DNA of 64,000 nucleotides from Opisthorchis felineus (GCA_004794785.1 SJOL01007707.1:725396-789395); one strand, 5' to 3'; positions 11,288 to 24,339 are shown, counted from the stretch's first letter. Numbers and translations are program-made. The notes: generated from the letters alone by a model not told the origin.

Positions 11288-14200
11288 CTGGTGTTTCCTA
11301 ATAGTCGTCAGTTGAACCGGATTGCTGAAAAATCCACAACAACTGAACGCGCATATTCTAGATATATACATTACTTCCACAAAAGGTTTCTATGGTCGAG
11401 CAATCTATGCAATTTTATGCGTTTTCAAAATAATGCCTCTGTTTCGTTATGATAATCATGTCGTGCAGAATGGGTAAATTATCTTTTGTAAGATTATTTC
11501 CCTCACGTTGTTCCGTTCAAACTTTCATCTTTGCACAGTTACCTCCTTCGATGAAGAGGATCCCGGCAAGAAACAATTGTAATTACATTTCGGGGTGTAT
11601 GAATTGGTGAGGGTAATTGGGTTCGGTGTTAAAGAGCCGGCTTTTATTTCTTCTTCTATTATTATATGTTACACTTTGATGAGAGCTGATGTTATTTTCC
11701 AGGCCTTCCTATGGTTTTGACCAATGAAACCAAGGATAACGAAAACAAATCTGGCTACATTTCCTCGTCTTTCATTATTCAAATTTGTCTAAGCAGGTAT
11801 TTATTATGAAATAGTCCTAGTGGTCTGCATCAGCGTTCAACCTAGCTACGAGAGCTGTCACTGTAAGAAACATCAGGATACCATGATTAGGATTCACTGA
11901 CATCAATTCTAATGAGTATAATTATTGAATTGCAGTTGGCATTTGTTACTGTGATGTGCTACAAGAGAATAGGTGAGCCTAAGAATTGTCATTGGAGTGT
12001 GTTGCGTAAGACCAAAATGAAATAGATTAGTCTTTAAGAATGGTGGAAAATCCATCTGCGGAGAATGCTTGTTTTATAGTCGGCGGAACTTACTATCAAG
12101 GTGTAACGTGCGCTTAGCCCAACGAATAAGTCCCTATCTGGTTATGCCAGAACTAGGATTTGTAGTATGTCGTCTTGACCGAATTCGTCACAATGTGAAA
12201 CACTATTTAAAACGACCCCCTATATTTCTGAAACAGAAAAAGTAAAACTCATTCAACCATCAAGATGGGATAGGCAGCTTGCGTTAGCCAGTGCATCATA
12301 AACCTAAACCAGATCATCCGGGTGCGAATCCGTGACAAAACCTACTGGTGATTTTCATCACCCAGACTGATTCGAAACCTAAACGTTCAAACTTTTCTCT
12401 TGATGCAACCTCACACCACTGAGAGAACATTGCTGGAACTTTCTAAGGGAAAAGAATAGTGCTAACGTATTTTAATACTGACCCTGAAAAGACCCGACTG
12501 GCATGGAACTACTATGGCCCAAGTAGTGTTCTTTGCCAACTTGCCAGAAAGTACTCAGATGAGATAGAGGAAAACTGGAAGAAACCGCGTCAGGAACACA
12601 ATTAACTGCTACTGTGGTCCACAGCTTCGTACCCGAAAAGAATAGGTTTGACTCGAGATGTGGAATTCTAACGCTCAGAAATAATTGTGTTCATTTTATT
12701 CTTCACTGATGGTTATGCTACATTTTTTCTGTGATCATTTTTGTTAGTACAAACCAACAGGGATGGAGAAGTAAACTCGAGCTTCGTCATCAACATTGAA
12801 TATCCTTGGAGGGAAGAACCCTGATCTCCGAATATTAGACGTGGCAAGTGACTCGGGCAAATTCCGGTGAATGTACCCTACTGCTTCATCTAAACGGACA
12901 GACTTGTCTGCGTTTGACTGCTGTTGTCAAACAACATCAGACCCAATAAGGATATGCGAAATCTGTGGAAAGCGTTGTCCGCAAGACTTGTCCATACCAC
13001 TAACTGTTTGTTAAGCCTTTATGAAACGTTTATTTATATCAGTTATTCAGAGGGCATTTTAACAACTGCTTATTGTAACCATTGTTTTGCACGTTTATGG
13101 AATGCAGCTGAACGTTAAAAAGTCAGTGTCCAATAGCGAACCGCTCTTCAACATTGAGGTTTTCGAAAATCTCTCAAAATTTATGTCCTTGTGCTTGAGT
13201 TCAGTAAGTTTAGCATGCTGGTCGCATCTGTTAAAAGGATTTGGACAGTTATATTTGACCGTTTTCTAATCGGCTAGATCAAGTTATGACCGCTTGTTTA
13301 CTAGATTTAAAATTCCAAATTGTCATTTACTAGTTCTGCTGTAACTCGTATTGTGCGGTAGGCGGGTTTCTACTGATCTGATCTTACGTACGAGCGCTTA
13401 TTGTGAGCAGATAACATTCAGACAGAAACCGAGTGGAATCATTGGTGCAACAGGCGCAACAATAAAAAGACATGCGTACAGACCAGTCGAGACTCGGCAC
13501 TGCACTTATGCACCTGGTTTAAAACAAAGATAAAAGCTACGTATGCCGTCAGGGTATCTATCTCTATTACAAAAGTTTTAGAAGTTGCCCACCTGAAGTG
13601 AAGGTAATCGAAAATATACCTCATGGTCTTCAAGTGACTCTGAGTTTATTGCACAACTTTATCCTGCGAGAAACAGCTTGGTTTTTAACCGCTTGGAAAA
13701 AATTGCATAGGTATTGTGTTGGATGCAACGTGCACATCGACCCCGGCAAAGAAAATTCAGTAAATTTGCGTAGTTCCTTGCTGTCACTCACTCTTATGCA
13801 GACCCACTGGATAGCCTAATCACGTGTTTCACTTTCTGTCTGAAAAATCCCACTTTTTTCAATGTTGCTGCTCCCCACTCTACCCTTCACTCGTGTTGCA
13901 GGCTGTGGTCCTGTAAAATCTCCTTAAGTGATATCTTGTTTTTTCAGACGTTCTAAAAATGCACTACTCTAGCTTCCTTAACCAATCTAGACGCTGCTAT
14001 GCAAGCTTCTGTTACTGCTTCGCCCGCTGATTTAACAATTGGCCTAAGCTTTTTGTTCGTTTCGAAGTTACCCCCCAACAATAAACATATATTTCTACTG
14101 TTGTAATGTTCGTACGCTCACAATCATTGAATGCACACCTTGACCTCGCTAATCTTCGTCCAAACAAGTTTTCAACCACTCGAAGTGTTGGCTTATTATA

Positions 14201-14614
14201 TATTAATCACACAGTCACGTCTGATGAGACCACAAAACTCAAGTTGATCACCTATGTGTTAGCCTTTACTGGAAGTGCGAGATTAGTTTGAATTAACGAT
14301 CACCTCATAGGCGAGTTATAGATGGTCACAATTGAACTTTCCCGTTTACAGGTTTGGTAGCAGTTTGGTGAATTAGCTGTGCGATCTACAGATTGTTTTT
14401 GTTTATTGGAACATATCGGCGTCGACAACAAGGTAGTGGCTTTTTCCGAAGTCTAGTATCTTCATACTCCTGAGCTCATTAATGAGTTGCTTAACAATAT
14501 CTATGATTTTACCACACAAATTAGTCTATTACCATAATTAACTCTAGATGATGTTTGTGCACTTCTTAATTATGCATCCAGAACTTGCAAGTCCTGTCCA
14601 GTCCCAAGTCTTAC
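11288..14614. other. Presumed intron with a decayed repeat
   Basis: No supported gene. Near 12260-12365 there is a degenerate tRNA-like B-box (GGGTGCGAATCC), suggesting an old SINE. At 11525-11606 a plus-strand segment has both a pyrimidine-rich acceptor and a GTGAGG donor but only 21 codons, so it is left uncalled. Confidence 0.35.
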
Positions 14615-14645
14615 GTACGATTGGACGGCATTGCAGTGGGGATTT
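14615..14645 (-). CDS. Possible 31-nt micro-exon (model A)
   Basis: It lies between ATCTATCCTACAG and the donor AC|GTAAGA. All three frames are open, so the frame (IPTAMPSNR) is chosen only because phase 1-2 links 14757-14814 to 11148-11287. Good splice sites, weak coding evidence. Confidence 0.25.
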
Positions 14646-14756
14646 CTGTAGGATAGATATATTTATAGGCTAACTCAAACGCGAGCCGTCCGCAAAATAC
14701 ACCCATTCCATGGACGACAATTCTGCTATATCTTCAAGCCATGAAGTTTCGCTCAC

Positions 14757-14814
14757 CTACTGAACGAAGTGCATACAAAAGCAAAATATGGAAAAGACAA
14801 CCGTATGATCTTTC
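14757..14814 (-). CDS. Possible exon (model A)
   Basis: 58 nt, donor G|GTGAGC, acceptor ACATCAG. It reads ERSYGCLFHILLLYALRSV in phase 0-1, joining 17163-17293 to the micro-exon downstream. A second frame is open. Confidence 0.33.
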
Positions 14815-15228
14815 CTGATGTTGGTCTTATTAGACGGGAAGATGAAATATGATCCAGAGACATATGTGGATGTGCCAGTATCTGGCGAAATCCCACATTT
14901 GTGAAAATCTTTCCTATAGACTCTACAAAATCGCAACAGATGACAGGATAAAACGCAAAAGAAGCTAAGTAACAGATGCTTTGCCTAAAAACGGAAGTCC
15001 ATTGGATTTCACTCTGAAGTATTCGAAACCAAAAGAAGCAAGTGATTTAGCCTTATTGTCGCACATAAATCACTTTACCCTTACCTAAATTCAAACTTGA
15101 CGACACTTTACTCCCCACTAAAAGTTGGCCTGGTACAGCACTAGAGCGAGCACAGAATACCGCAATCCTGGCACTTGCCAAGGAAACCACAGGAGAAAGT
15201 ATCCTATGCCGCACAGCCAAATTATATG

Positions 15229-15261
15229 TTATACACTAGTTATACACTAGTTGTACACTAG
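15229..15261. repeat. Three tandem 11-bp units
   Basis: TTATACACTAG, TTATACACTAG and TTGTACACTAG lie directly adjacent, the third with one change. The units sit just upstream of the decayed element at 15.3 kb. Confidence 0.9.
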
Positions 15262-15292
15262 ATGCGGGAAAATGGTGCAACTCGAAAGGTGA

Positions 15293-15690
15293 ATGGATAA
15301 GAAGACAGCGAAATGGGGCCGAAATTTCAAGTGTGGAACTTCTAAGCGTATCGTTACAAAACATATTGTGGATAGCTGTTATCAGGTGGACCCTGCAACA
15401 GTGTTCGAAAAAGTCGTTATTTTCAAGAATGAATGTTTAGTACGCGTCGCTGAGGCTGTTGTTATTAAGTGTTTTAGTGCATTTTTATTTACACGAAAGC
15501 AACTTATGAATCACACGTCGTCGACACTTGTGAGCACCCTACTTTCATTGTCATTACGTATTTACAGCACAGTTAGTTATTCTTCTGGAGATGATCTTGA
15601 ATTTCACCTTGCTATCTGTTTCCGTCCAAGAAAACACTTTCAAAATACCCATCCATTTCTCCGGATTTCGGTAGACAGAACTGAGTGAGT
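15293..15690 (+). pseudogene. Decayed retroelement fragment, possibly Penelope-like C-terminus
   Basis: A 131-codon open frame. Its first half contains TKHIVDSCYQVDPATVFE and, about 20 residues later, VAEAVVIKCF. The pattern K-H-x-x-(D/E)...VDP...F followed by AEAV-I resembles the segment after the GIY-YIG nuclease of flatworm Penelope-like elements, as I remember it. There is no upstream RT and no GIY-YIG motif is seen. An alternative is a random open frame. Confidence 0.28.
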
Positions 15691-15699
15691 GAACGTTTG

Positions 15700-17162
15700 A
15701 GCTTTTACAGATTCGAAAACTTCTGAAAAAACGGGACCGTAAGAGCGAAGACGTAAAATAAAGGGTATATGCTGCCTGTAATAGTTTGGCTGTTATTAAC
15801 TACCGAGTAACTACAGTGCAACATAATCCGGGAAAACGTACGCCTTATCAGCAGTCGACTGCTTTCGTATCTACCATCTGATTATTAAACTCAAACATTT
15901 TCTTGTGCTTGTATTTATCTCGGCCTTCTTCGAAACCTGTCAGCCAAACAATCAGTGTTTATCACTTTCATGAGTCAGCTTGTTCACCCTTGGACTATTT
16001 AGGTCACAGCATCGGAGCCTGCAGAAATAAGAGGCCTATGAACAACTGAACACCACAACCTAGTCACAAGCTGTCCGCAAACCAAGCTGAAACAACAATC
16101 AATTTCTTCCTCTAGTCACACTACATCTGCCCCTTCAGCCACGCTGATTTTGGTCTTTGCTGCGACCGACACATTTGTGTGTGATCAGTGAATCAGCTTT
16201 TGTACCAGCATTGTGTGCTACGCGCAGAGGCGGTTCATCAATGCAGTCGTGAATGTGTCCCTGTGCTATTCACGAAAGATAAACCCTGTAGTATGTAGCT
16301 CACAGAACAGCATGAAGTTTTTTGTAAAACAACATAGAATGTACGGAAAAAGTGAGCAAGAATTTTGCAGGACTCTGTTATTACACGAGCACTAGTGCTC
16401 CGAATTCTCTACGACGTTTGCAGTACGTTGACATTGGATATATCCTACCATCCCATAGGTTAGTTAAACATTTAAAGGCCCGTTTGGTGTAAAGGAGAGT
16501 CTAAAATGAACCTTTCAAGACTGTTAGTCACTTGTTCAGCGTTTTCTAACAAGATATACACGGTGAAAGCTGCCCTGTGTGCAGTTGAGCCAAAGTTCAA
16601 AACGTCGGAACCATTTTATTCCATAGGAAGTATAAAAGGCTTTCCCGGAATCCACAGATAATCGGCCATCCATTCCACCATGCTGTTAAATGGGGAGCAC
16701 CAAACGAGTCAAAATAGGTTGTGTATTGTTGATGACTTTTGGTCGGTATTCCAGTGCGAAATACAACTGAGGAAATTTATGTTCTGTGATGCTGTGAGTG
16801 AGTAATACTGTGATTAGGATATAACTGGTATCCATCCACAGTTGCTTTAGTTTATGTGACCCCACCCCCGTTGATTAGTGAACATGTGCATCAGCATTTC
16901 CGTCAAACTAACCATACAATCGGTTGGATTTGTTTGCGATATTTTCACTTATATCTCCTCAGAATACTACCGGTTTGAGCCATCAGTGAACTTCTCTAAG
17001 TCAGAGTATTCAGTGGTGGAGTAAGTTTTAACTTAGATAGATACTTCAAGGTTACGTGACTTTACTGTCCAGTAGTAAAGGGTCCACACTGATGTGTCAA
17101 GCCACACCACTGAAAGAGCTGAGAACGAAATTCCACATTAACTTTCCCAAGACCCAACTTAC
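15700..17162. other. Presumed intron, nothing specific seen
   Basis: No open frame with splice context and no repeat that I recognise. Confidence 0.4.
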
Positions 17163-17293
17163 TGAACTATAAATCTGCTTATCCTCTTCACTCGTCACAT
17201 CGAGTGAGGTCAAATCTGGTCTTATTGCAGACCGACTGTGAGGAGTCTGGTCGAATTCATGTGTTCTGTAGCTTGGAGAAGAACTGTATATCG
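17163..17293 (-). CDS. Exon (model A), serine-rich
   Basis: 131 nt. The acceptor GTGCCTATTTTAG and the donor TCA|GTAAGT are both very good. It gives 43 codons including IYSSSPSYRTHEFDQTPHS and LTSLDVTSEEDKQIYSS, a hydrophilic serine/threonine/acidic linker. Phase 1 in, 0 out. Confidence 0.55.
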
Positions 17294-17713
17294 CTAAAAT
17301 AGGCACCGAATTATAGTTGAAAACATGAAACGAGTGACAAGTTCAGATGCAGTCATCCCAATACAGTACCCTCAGTACGGATAACACATCCACTTTAGGG
17401 AGTTTGTCAGATTTTGCTTTTTAAATTGTCATCTAGATGTGGCACAGAAATAATTCGTTCAACCGTGTAGTGCGCACAATTGGCCTACCAAAGCAGAGCA
17501 ATCTCACGAACACTTTTCGGCAACCTTAGTTTACTTCAAGTAAGGTGTTCTATACCTCATCACTGTTACATTCAGCATTATAATCATGATATGGCAGACT
17601 CCACGCGTGCAATCGTAGCCGCAGCTAACTTAGTTGAAGAGCGCTAGATAGACGAGAGGTTCTACAGTGTGCGTGGTGGTGAATGATGCTAAAGGGAAGG
17701 AGCAAAGGTACAC

Positions 17714-17813
17714 AATATGAAGTCTCCCATAGTCCGGTTACAAATGAATCAGCGGTCGATCTAAGGCATACAGAAGCCAACCGAAATGGTTGTAGCTGTT
17801 TTGCACAAATAAC
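17714..17813 (-). CDS. Possible exon (model A)
   Basis: 100 nt after a good acceptor (GGGTTCTTTCAG), reading VICAKQLQPFRLASVCLR then STADSFVTGLWETSY. The donor T|GTGTAC is weak, so the 3' edge is uncertain. Confidence 0.36.
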
Positions 17814-19641
17814 CTGAAAGAACCCGCAGTGTGCCAATAAGCAGTCTGTAAACGTTTGTGCTTGTCGTGACTATCCATGAGAACATTCCGCCAGCCGTCA
17901 CCTACCTCACCGCCTAACTACTTGTGAAACGAGCCAGCTCTTAAACCGAAATCAGCAATCGTTTGTTAGCTGCGGTATGCTGAAAGCCCGCTCGCAGCAC
18001 ACTATAGCTGGGCTAAACCGTAAGGAAGTAAGACTTCGGGGACAAATCGAGGAGCTCGCACATCCTGCTGATATGCTGGCGCAATGTTCCTAAACACGTA
18101 CCTAAGCACGGCGTGGTGCTTATAACTGAGAACCACAGTCATCCAAAAACCTGAAAAAAGCATCTGTTTCGCTGACAAACAAGTTGGAGTTCACTGAGGA
18201 GAAGAAATGACGCATCAGTTAGAACTGTTTCAGATTGTCGAAAATCTTATACACAATCGATATAACAGGCCCTATCATAACGCGAGAGAACAATGGTTCA
18301 TCCAAAAAACCGTCAATGAAATACTTGTTTTTCATACATTTTCCGCCACTTTTCTGTCGTTTCAGTTGAAATTGCGTACAGTCTTGAGTTTGAAATACTT
18401 GCCTCCACCAGCTTTTGCACTTTGCGAGAGGCGTAGAAACGAAAATGTGTTTATCTATTTGTCACGAAGTAATCACGGACGGAACGCGGACTTTTAAAAA
18501 TTAAAACGAAAGGAAAGTTCAGTTCGTTAGGAACTCCGTTATTCTCACATAAGGATTCTCCTTTACCGAATACGTTTTGCTCACCCTAGTGGCGATATTT
18601 ATTCGAAGGGATCAGTGTGCGTGCCAAAAGTAAGCGGTGCCAACCTCCCCGTAATATGGAGGATCTGAATTGGATCTGAATCTGTACTCGGCTTCCACAG
18701 ATAGTAAAATGCTGAACTTCTTCACACAGGCGAAACTGTACAATGAGTGACACCTCCGATGTTTTCATTTCATGCCAATCGGTCATTCATCAGATTCACG
18801 CACCTTGATGTGTCGTTTGGATTAACATTGGAATGTTAGTTTCCCACGACGCAGCCCGTCGCACTACTGACCTCTTCAGGATCAAACCCTGATTAGGCAG
18901 TTTACAAACAGTCAGTCAGTAATAATTTCTTGACGATAGATTCTATGTCCCGTTGTTCTGAATAAAGATTACTTGAACCTAACCAGTTTATATTCCAAAA
19001 TAATGTCCCACTAATCAAAGCATGTTGCCTTATATGATAAGATCAGTCCTACTGGACATTTAGGTTCACCAAGCAGAACCTTAATAGGTTGGCATATTTT
19101 CTAATACCTCAAAAGCTGAAAACCTCAAGTGCTTCCAACCAGATCAAAGATTTTTAATCTATTCTGACAGCCAAAATATTTTCTACTGTGGCACATTCAG
19201 ATTGAGAATTTTTTGCGGTAGAAGGCAACTTCTGGGTAGCTTGAGACTATTAGATATTAGATATTTTGGACGCACGTAGTCAGTGAGTAAAACTCTGTGA
19301 CGTTTTCTCTTTGGCGCCGAATACCTCTGAAGGTGTTTGTTTCTGGCTTTCAAATAGGTGAGGAAAATTCAGTTGCCAGCTGTACCCAACTTATGGTTTC
19401 TTCTTGAAGAACGACAAGACCAGTTTACCTATCTTTTCAGGGAATCATCCTGATATTCCAGGTTAAGCGGTTAAAATCAAGTGCTTTCTTAATTCGTATT
19501 TAACTCCAGAATTTCTTTGATTAAAGATGACAGCGCAGACCAGCAGCTGAGAAAATCCGCCACAGTCCTATATCGACCCTTGATAATCACTCAGTGGAGT
19601 CGATATTTGGTACCGATACCAAATGTGTTGAAATGACTTAC

Positions 19642-19892
19642 TCCAAAATCAGTGTGGCATTGAGTTGTATGGTGGACTATCATTAAAAAGTTACTAAAAC
19701 ATTTCTTTTGTTGTCGCATTTTGAGCATACACATTTCACGGTGTTTTCTGTGCTGGTTTTTCCCCTCGTGCATTTCACAGGTAAGATGATCTAACAGGTG
19801 GATGCAGACAACCAAAGGCAATCTACGTTCACCTCGTAGCCTGGGTAAGTTATGGTAGATCGATGCGGGATGAGATTGAACAGAGACAGGCT
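19642..19892 (-). CDS. Exon (model A), basic
   Basis: 83 codons ending at the strong donor GGA|GTAAGT and starting after GTGTGACTTCAG. The peptide runs PVSVQSHPASIYHNLPRL, RRLPLVVCIHLLDHL, then a basic stretch KNQHRKHREMCMLKMRQQKK. Phase 1 in, 0 out. No family recognised. Confidence 0.5.
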
Positions 19893-20439
19893 CTGAAGTC
19901 ACACCAGGTGGTTTGATTGACACTTCAGCGTGTGAAACGTTTTATTGTGGTGTCCAACATCTGCGTTACTAGGTCTTCTATAGGTAAAAGGAGCCAGCTA
20001 AGAGTAACGAAATAACAGTTATGTCTAGACAAAAAAACCCCGGGCTGACTTCAGTAACTCTCTTTGACCTGGAAATCCTGGTTACCGCGAAAGCGACATC
20101 AATGTTTGTGCCCATGCCTCAGTGCCCTAGAATAGCAAATTGATTAAGGATGTATTTGAAAGAGGTATCTAGTTAGTGCATCCAGCGCTAAACTTTTTTG
20201 ATGGAATATCAGCCATTCTGTCACCTGTTCCATGCACTTCCTTTCAAACAAAATTCATGTAAATAAGACGCAAGAATCAACAAAAAATTGTTCACTACCT
20301 TTGTAAACCACTGTATTAGGCAAACATTATTCGTCCCCTGTAACTACAACATCGTGATTGGCAGATTTAACCTGGACGTGTCACGAGTGCGCACGCGACT
20401 AATTAACTTGCTCCTACGCTGTTGTCCAGACTGTCTTAC

Positions 20440-20480
20440 CGGACTTGTCAACCAGCACCATTTTTAATCTGTTGTTTTGA
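20440..20480 (-). CDS. Possible 41-nt exon (model A)
   Basis: The acceptor ATCATATCCTTAG and the donor G|GTAAGA are both good. Only one frame is open (QNNRLKMVLVDKS), and its phases (2 in, 1 out) fit the neighbours. Confidence 0.37.
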
Positions 20481-20694
20481 CTAAGGATATGATCCGCACT
20501 CTTCTCAAGTTGAACGGGTGCAGCAATTCAGTCACTCTTGCTTCTCACGCAAGTATTGGCTGGGATTCATTCAGATGCAGTTCAGATGCAAATATACACT
20601 TGGTCCATGTCACAACACATACATCAAACGGAACAAATAGTTTAAGCAATTACTCTCACTGAATAACCCTTTAATTCCTCAACGGTTTTATGAG

Positions 20695-20780
20695 GTCAAA
20701 ATAACTCAGTGATTAGGGCATGAAATCACTGACTGGAAAGTCCGTAGTTCAAACCCGACTTCAGCATCCCGATTGTTTTT
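20695..20780 (+). repeat. tRNA-derived SINE head (or tRNA pseudogene)
   Basis: TAACTCAGTGATTAGGGC is close to a tRNA A box (TAGCTCAGTGGTTAGAGC). About 28 nt later, TAGTTCAAACCC matches a B box. The acceptor stem does not pair convincingly, so this is a SINE promoter remnant and not a working tRNA. Confidence 0.55.
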
Positions 20781-22302
20781 GACTAGCCTTGGACAACCTG
20801 GAAACATCTCAGCCTTCGTACTTCATTCGAGTGGCATGGCAGCTATCCACCGAAAAGGTGTTACAGCTGAAAGATTTTTTCAACATATTTATGTCCCGGG
20901 GTGGTTATACGCTCAAAAAACCGGCAAGAATTCGAAATAGTATCAAGCGTCGGAGTGTTTAAGCAGCATAAATCCAAATGTGAAGAACACTGTGAGCTAG
21001 AATTGCGATAGGTTCACGCTCAGAATCTCCCATACTCCGGCCGTTATTCACTGGAATATGACAAGTTAGGAAGCTGAGGAGCTGACTCGGAAGATGGTCA
21101 GTTCAAACTGACCACTTTCGAAAACCCAAAATTTCCTAACCACATTGCCTTAGACACGGATTAAGGGCAAGACGGGAAGGGATTTAACCAGACGAGAAAA
21201 TTCTACTCCAAGGGTTTCTAACCTCATTCACTGAGGACGAATTCGGTGGTTCAAACAAGTCATTTCGAGCAAAGATAATAAAATACGCTGTTGAAAAATT
21301 GCCCCAATACTTCAGTCTGAGTAAACATAACTCCTCAGTGATCAGCTTTGAATCTAAATCGGTACTGCCAAAGTGAACGTGAGTTGAGTGGGCCTACAAT
21401 AAATCCAGTGTTTGTCACCAGGACCAGGACTGAATCGCCGTGTGTAGATCTCGTTTAAGAATGTCTTTACTGTAATGCTGCAGTTTGTGACTTTACTGGA
21501 GCTCACGCATCCTCCTATAGGAAATAGTCACAATAAAATGGAATAGGGTGAGTAATACCAGACAGAATGATAGGTTTATTTTCTTATTTACAGGATGTGG
21601 GCATAATAAAGTTTGGTGTTCTTGCTGAGCTCGGAAATTACGTTATGCGCACGACCAACACAATTTCCAATCTTTGGGTGGTCAGTTTGTTGACTTTTCC
21701 TTGATGGGCCAGGAAAGATCCATCAGGTCAACTACATCTACTGATAATGTTTGTCGCAAATTTGTGGCCGAAATTTTTTTGACGAATCTACATGTTGACG
21801 TAAAATCAGTAATTGTCACGATCTTCCGAGGAAACACATAGTGTGAATGAATTCATAATGCCACACCTTATATGGGTTGTTCGGCATCGAATACAAACAA
21901 AAGATTTGCTGTGATCTTTTCATTTTACATTAGCACTAGACCAAAGTAGTTCCGAGAGTCTATAAGGAACACAAAACTATGCCTAGACGGGGCAAATAAA
22001 CAGGCTTTCACGCCTTTCAGCGATTTCGGTTTGTGTTGCGAGTGTTCTTAAGTGCACACATGTTGGAATAATATGCAATATGGTACTGCAGATCAAGAAC
22101 GAAACGATGTATTAGATAGTGATGTGTGTGCAAATTTGACCGACAATCTTGTCTGAACTAATGTCCTTAGGTGATGAAACTGTTTACTAAGTCGATCAGA
22201 TAGTGTTTCTCTTCGATAAAGATAGTTAAATGCCACATAACGTGGTTGCTGACTATTTTTACGAAACTTGACGGAGAAACAAGCATGAAACAATATCTAT
22301 AC
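20781..22302. other. Presumed intron; plus-strand acceptor-like site at 21594
   Basis: TTTATTTTCTTATTTACAG precedes 35 open plus-strand codons (beginning DVGIIKFGVLAELGNYV) and a stop. No donor or partner exon was found, so it is not called. Nothing else is seen. Confidence 0.35.
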
Positions 22303-22542
22303 TCAGCAAAGATATTGTTTGATGGATGGAGGTAGTCCGGACGAAGGGGAGGCGCATGGAATCGATAAAACCAATGATTTTCTGGTATTATAGCAGTGCC
22401 AAAGTTGGTACCGCACTGAGTTACGGCAATTAAAAAGCCGTCTTCGCGGGTACCCGCAGTACAGCACGTCCTCAACCCAACATCAATATTATTATCTTCA
22501 TGATCTTCGTCAAAGAAGATTTCAGACGAGCGAAAGGTCAGA
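22303..22542 (-). CDS. Exon (model A), within a long open frame
   Basis: 80 codons, including SSEIFFDEDHEDNNIDVG, TREDGFLIAVTQCG and APPLRPDYLHPSNN. The acceptor chosen is CCTATATTGCAG, but the frame stays open to another AG at 22630, so the exon may start at 22629. The donor GA|GTATAG is moderate. An internal GTAAGC at about 22600 competes. The product is acidic then cysteine-containing, family unknown. Confidence 0.48.
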
Positions 22543-22814
22543 CTGCAATATAGGCTGCACACTCTAACGACGTACGTGCTTTTGTAAATGAATGTGGGCT
22601 TACAGTCTTCTTGGTCATTTTGAACTATTCTAGGCGTGATTCAAGTGAGCCAACGTCCGGTCTTTACGAGGTCCTTTGCAATAATTCGTGTGCGTGTACT
22701 GCGGATCATCGATTGGGTATATTCGTTCCAGCCTCGTATAAACCACACAACTACAATATGCTTCTCAGTATTAGCTGCAGCAAGTTGCGGCCGGTTTGTA
22801 TAATGTTGTGTATC

Positions 22815-23248
22815 TTGGACTGGGACTTCCTAAGGTCACAGTCAGTGACCTGTGTTTGCTTGCCATTTTGGGCTTTCTGCGTACTTATGACAGTTTTATG
22901 CGTGGTACATGGCGTTGAGTGTTCATTCTTGCCACTAACTTTCATATCTGACCCAATATGACAGACGCTTTGTGCCTGATGTGCGAGACTTCGCTGCGCT
23001 TACGGCGCCTTGAAGAGCATTTAGCATCGTTTGTCCTTTCCTCGGTTGCTGGTCTTTACACGCGTGTTTCCATACTAAACATTCTTACATACGTTGGGAT
23101 TCATCTTGTCTGACTGGAACTGTTGGTGGTATGACTTCGAATGGGACGCTCCCTTCATTTTATCTAATATTCTCCTGTAAACCTTTTACATCTACCACTC
23201 ACATCTACTTTTTATGTTTGTGATCACGCTCTTTAAAAAAACGATAAT
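22815..23248 (+). mobile_element. 5'-truncated R2 copy (3' end only)
   Basis: It aligns with 3566-4007: the last 34 codons of the endonuclease tail (LGLPKVTVSDLCLL) through TGA and the whole 3' UTR to AAACGATAA. Scattered substitutions and small gaps show divergence from the longer copy. The abrupt 5' start is typical of incomplete reverse transcription. No clear target-site duplication is visible. Confidence 0.9.
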
Positions 23249-24339
23249 ACTGTCCAAAATCTCCAGTAAAATAACCATATAGCACACCTGAGCGCACAGC
23301 ATATTTGTGACCAGCTCAAGAAAATTAAGAAGATCACTGACCATTTGATAATGGATAAGTTAAATAAGCCACGAGGAAATTTTTATCACATTTTTGCTTA
23401 GTTTGTTCGAAATGATCCTCTACGATCTATCCTACAAAGTGTAGAATTTTGAATTGGTCGGTACAAATCAGTCTTTGTGTGGAGTCAGTTGCAAAATATT
23501 TTTAAGCTAATCCTACCGTTAGGGAAGTTAGTTGTTAGTCGAGAGAAACGAAATCACCAAGATACAAAGCCAATCAACTGCTTGGCTGTTGCCGGGGCGG
23601 TGACCTGTCACAAACAAGATGGTGTGCCATCAATAGAAGAGTAAGGCGGCTAATCCAGCTACACCCAAACAACTAGCTGCTATGAGAGAACAACGCTCAA
23701 AGCATTCATTTATTCTCCAGTCAAGTAAAATTTCGCCTTTGTCATTCGTCGATTCTCAGATGTATTACTTGATAAGTCAGTCAGGAATATAAAGAACTAA
23801 CCTAGTCAACTTGCCTGGCAAAGTCACATGCAAGTCAAATAAGACTCCTCATTGATTCAGGACCACAGAAAAATCAAATTCATCGTGTACTTAATGAAGT
23901 AAACCCGCTTAGGCCTAATATTATGAGAACTATAGCAAAATCCATCAGTAGGGAGAACTCTCTTCTATAAACTTGGAAATCTTCGTGTATCATCATTGAA
24001 GTCCCCACAAGAGTCATACAGAGCACACGATAATGGACAAGAAATAATACATTGAGCTCCGCTGGGTTGATTTTCTAAGCAGCTGCCTTTATTTATCTAG
24101 TTCCTATCTGCTAATCAATCCGACCTGCACAGCTGTACGGGACTGAGTTCAGGTTGCTAAAATGCTGGCGTCCTGCTGTGTTCTGGCAACGCCAATTGAT
24201 CTATCCCAGGCGACTGCTGCTAGATAGCAAAGTCGGGTATTCTGTACATGGCTGGTCACTGGTCGAGGAGATTTACGCCGCATGAGTTTGCATGTACCTG
24301 TGTTGGTTTACACACCAGAAATAACAACCAAAGTTTTAC
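23249..24339. other. Presumed intron, nothing specific seen
   Basis: No open frame with splice context and no recognised repeat after the R2 fragment. Confidence 0.4.

Noticed and set aside
20299..20341. Minus-strand 39-nt segment with fair splice sites
   Set aside because: Its phase (0-0) conflicts with both neighbouring exons, and its donor is weaker.
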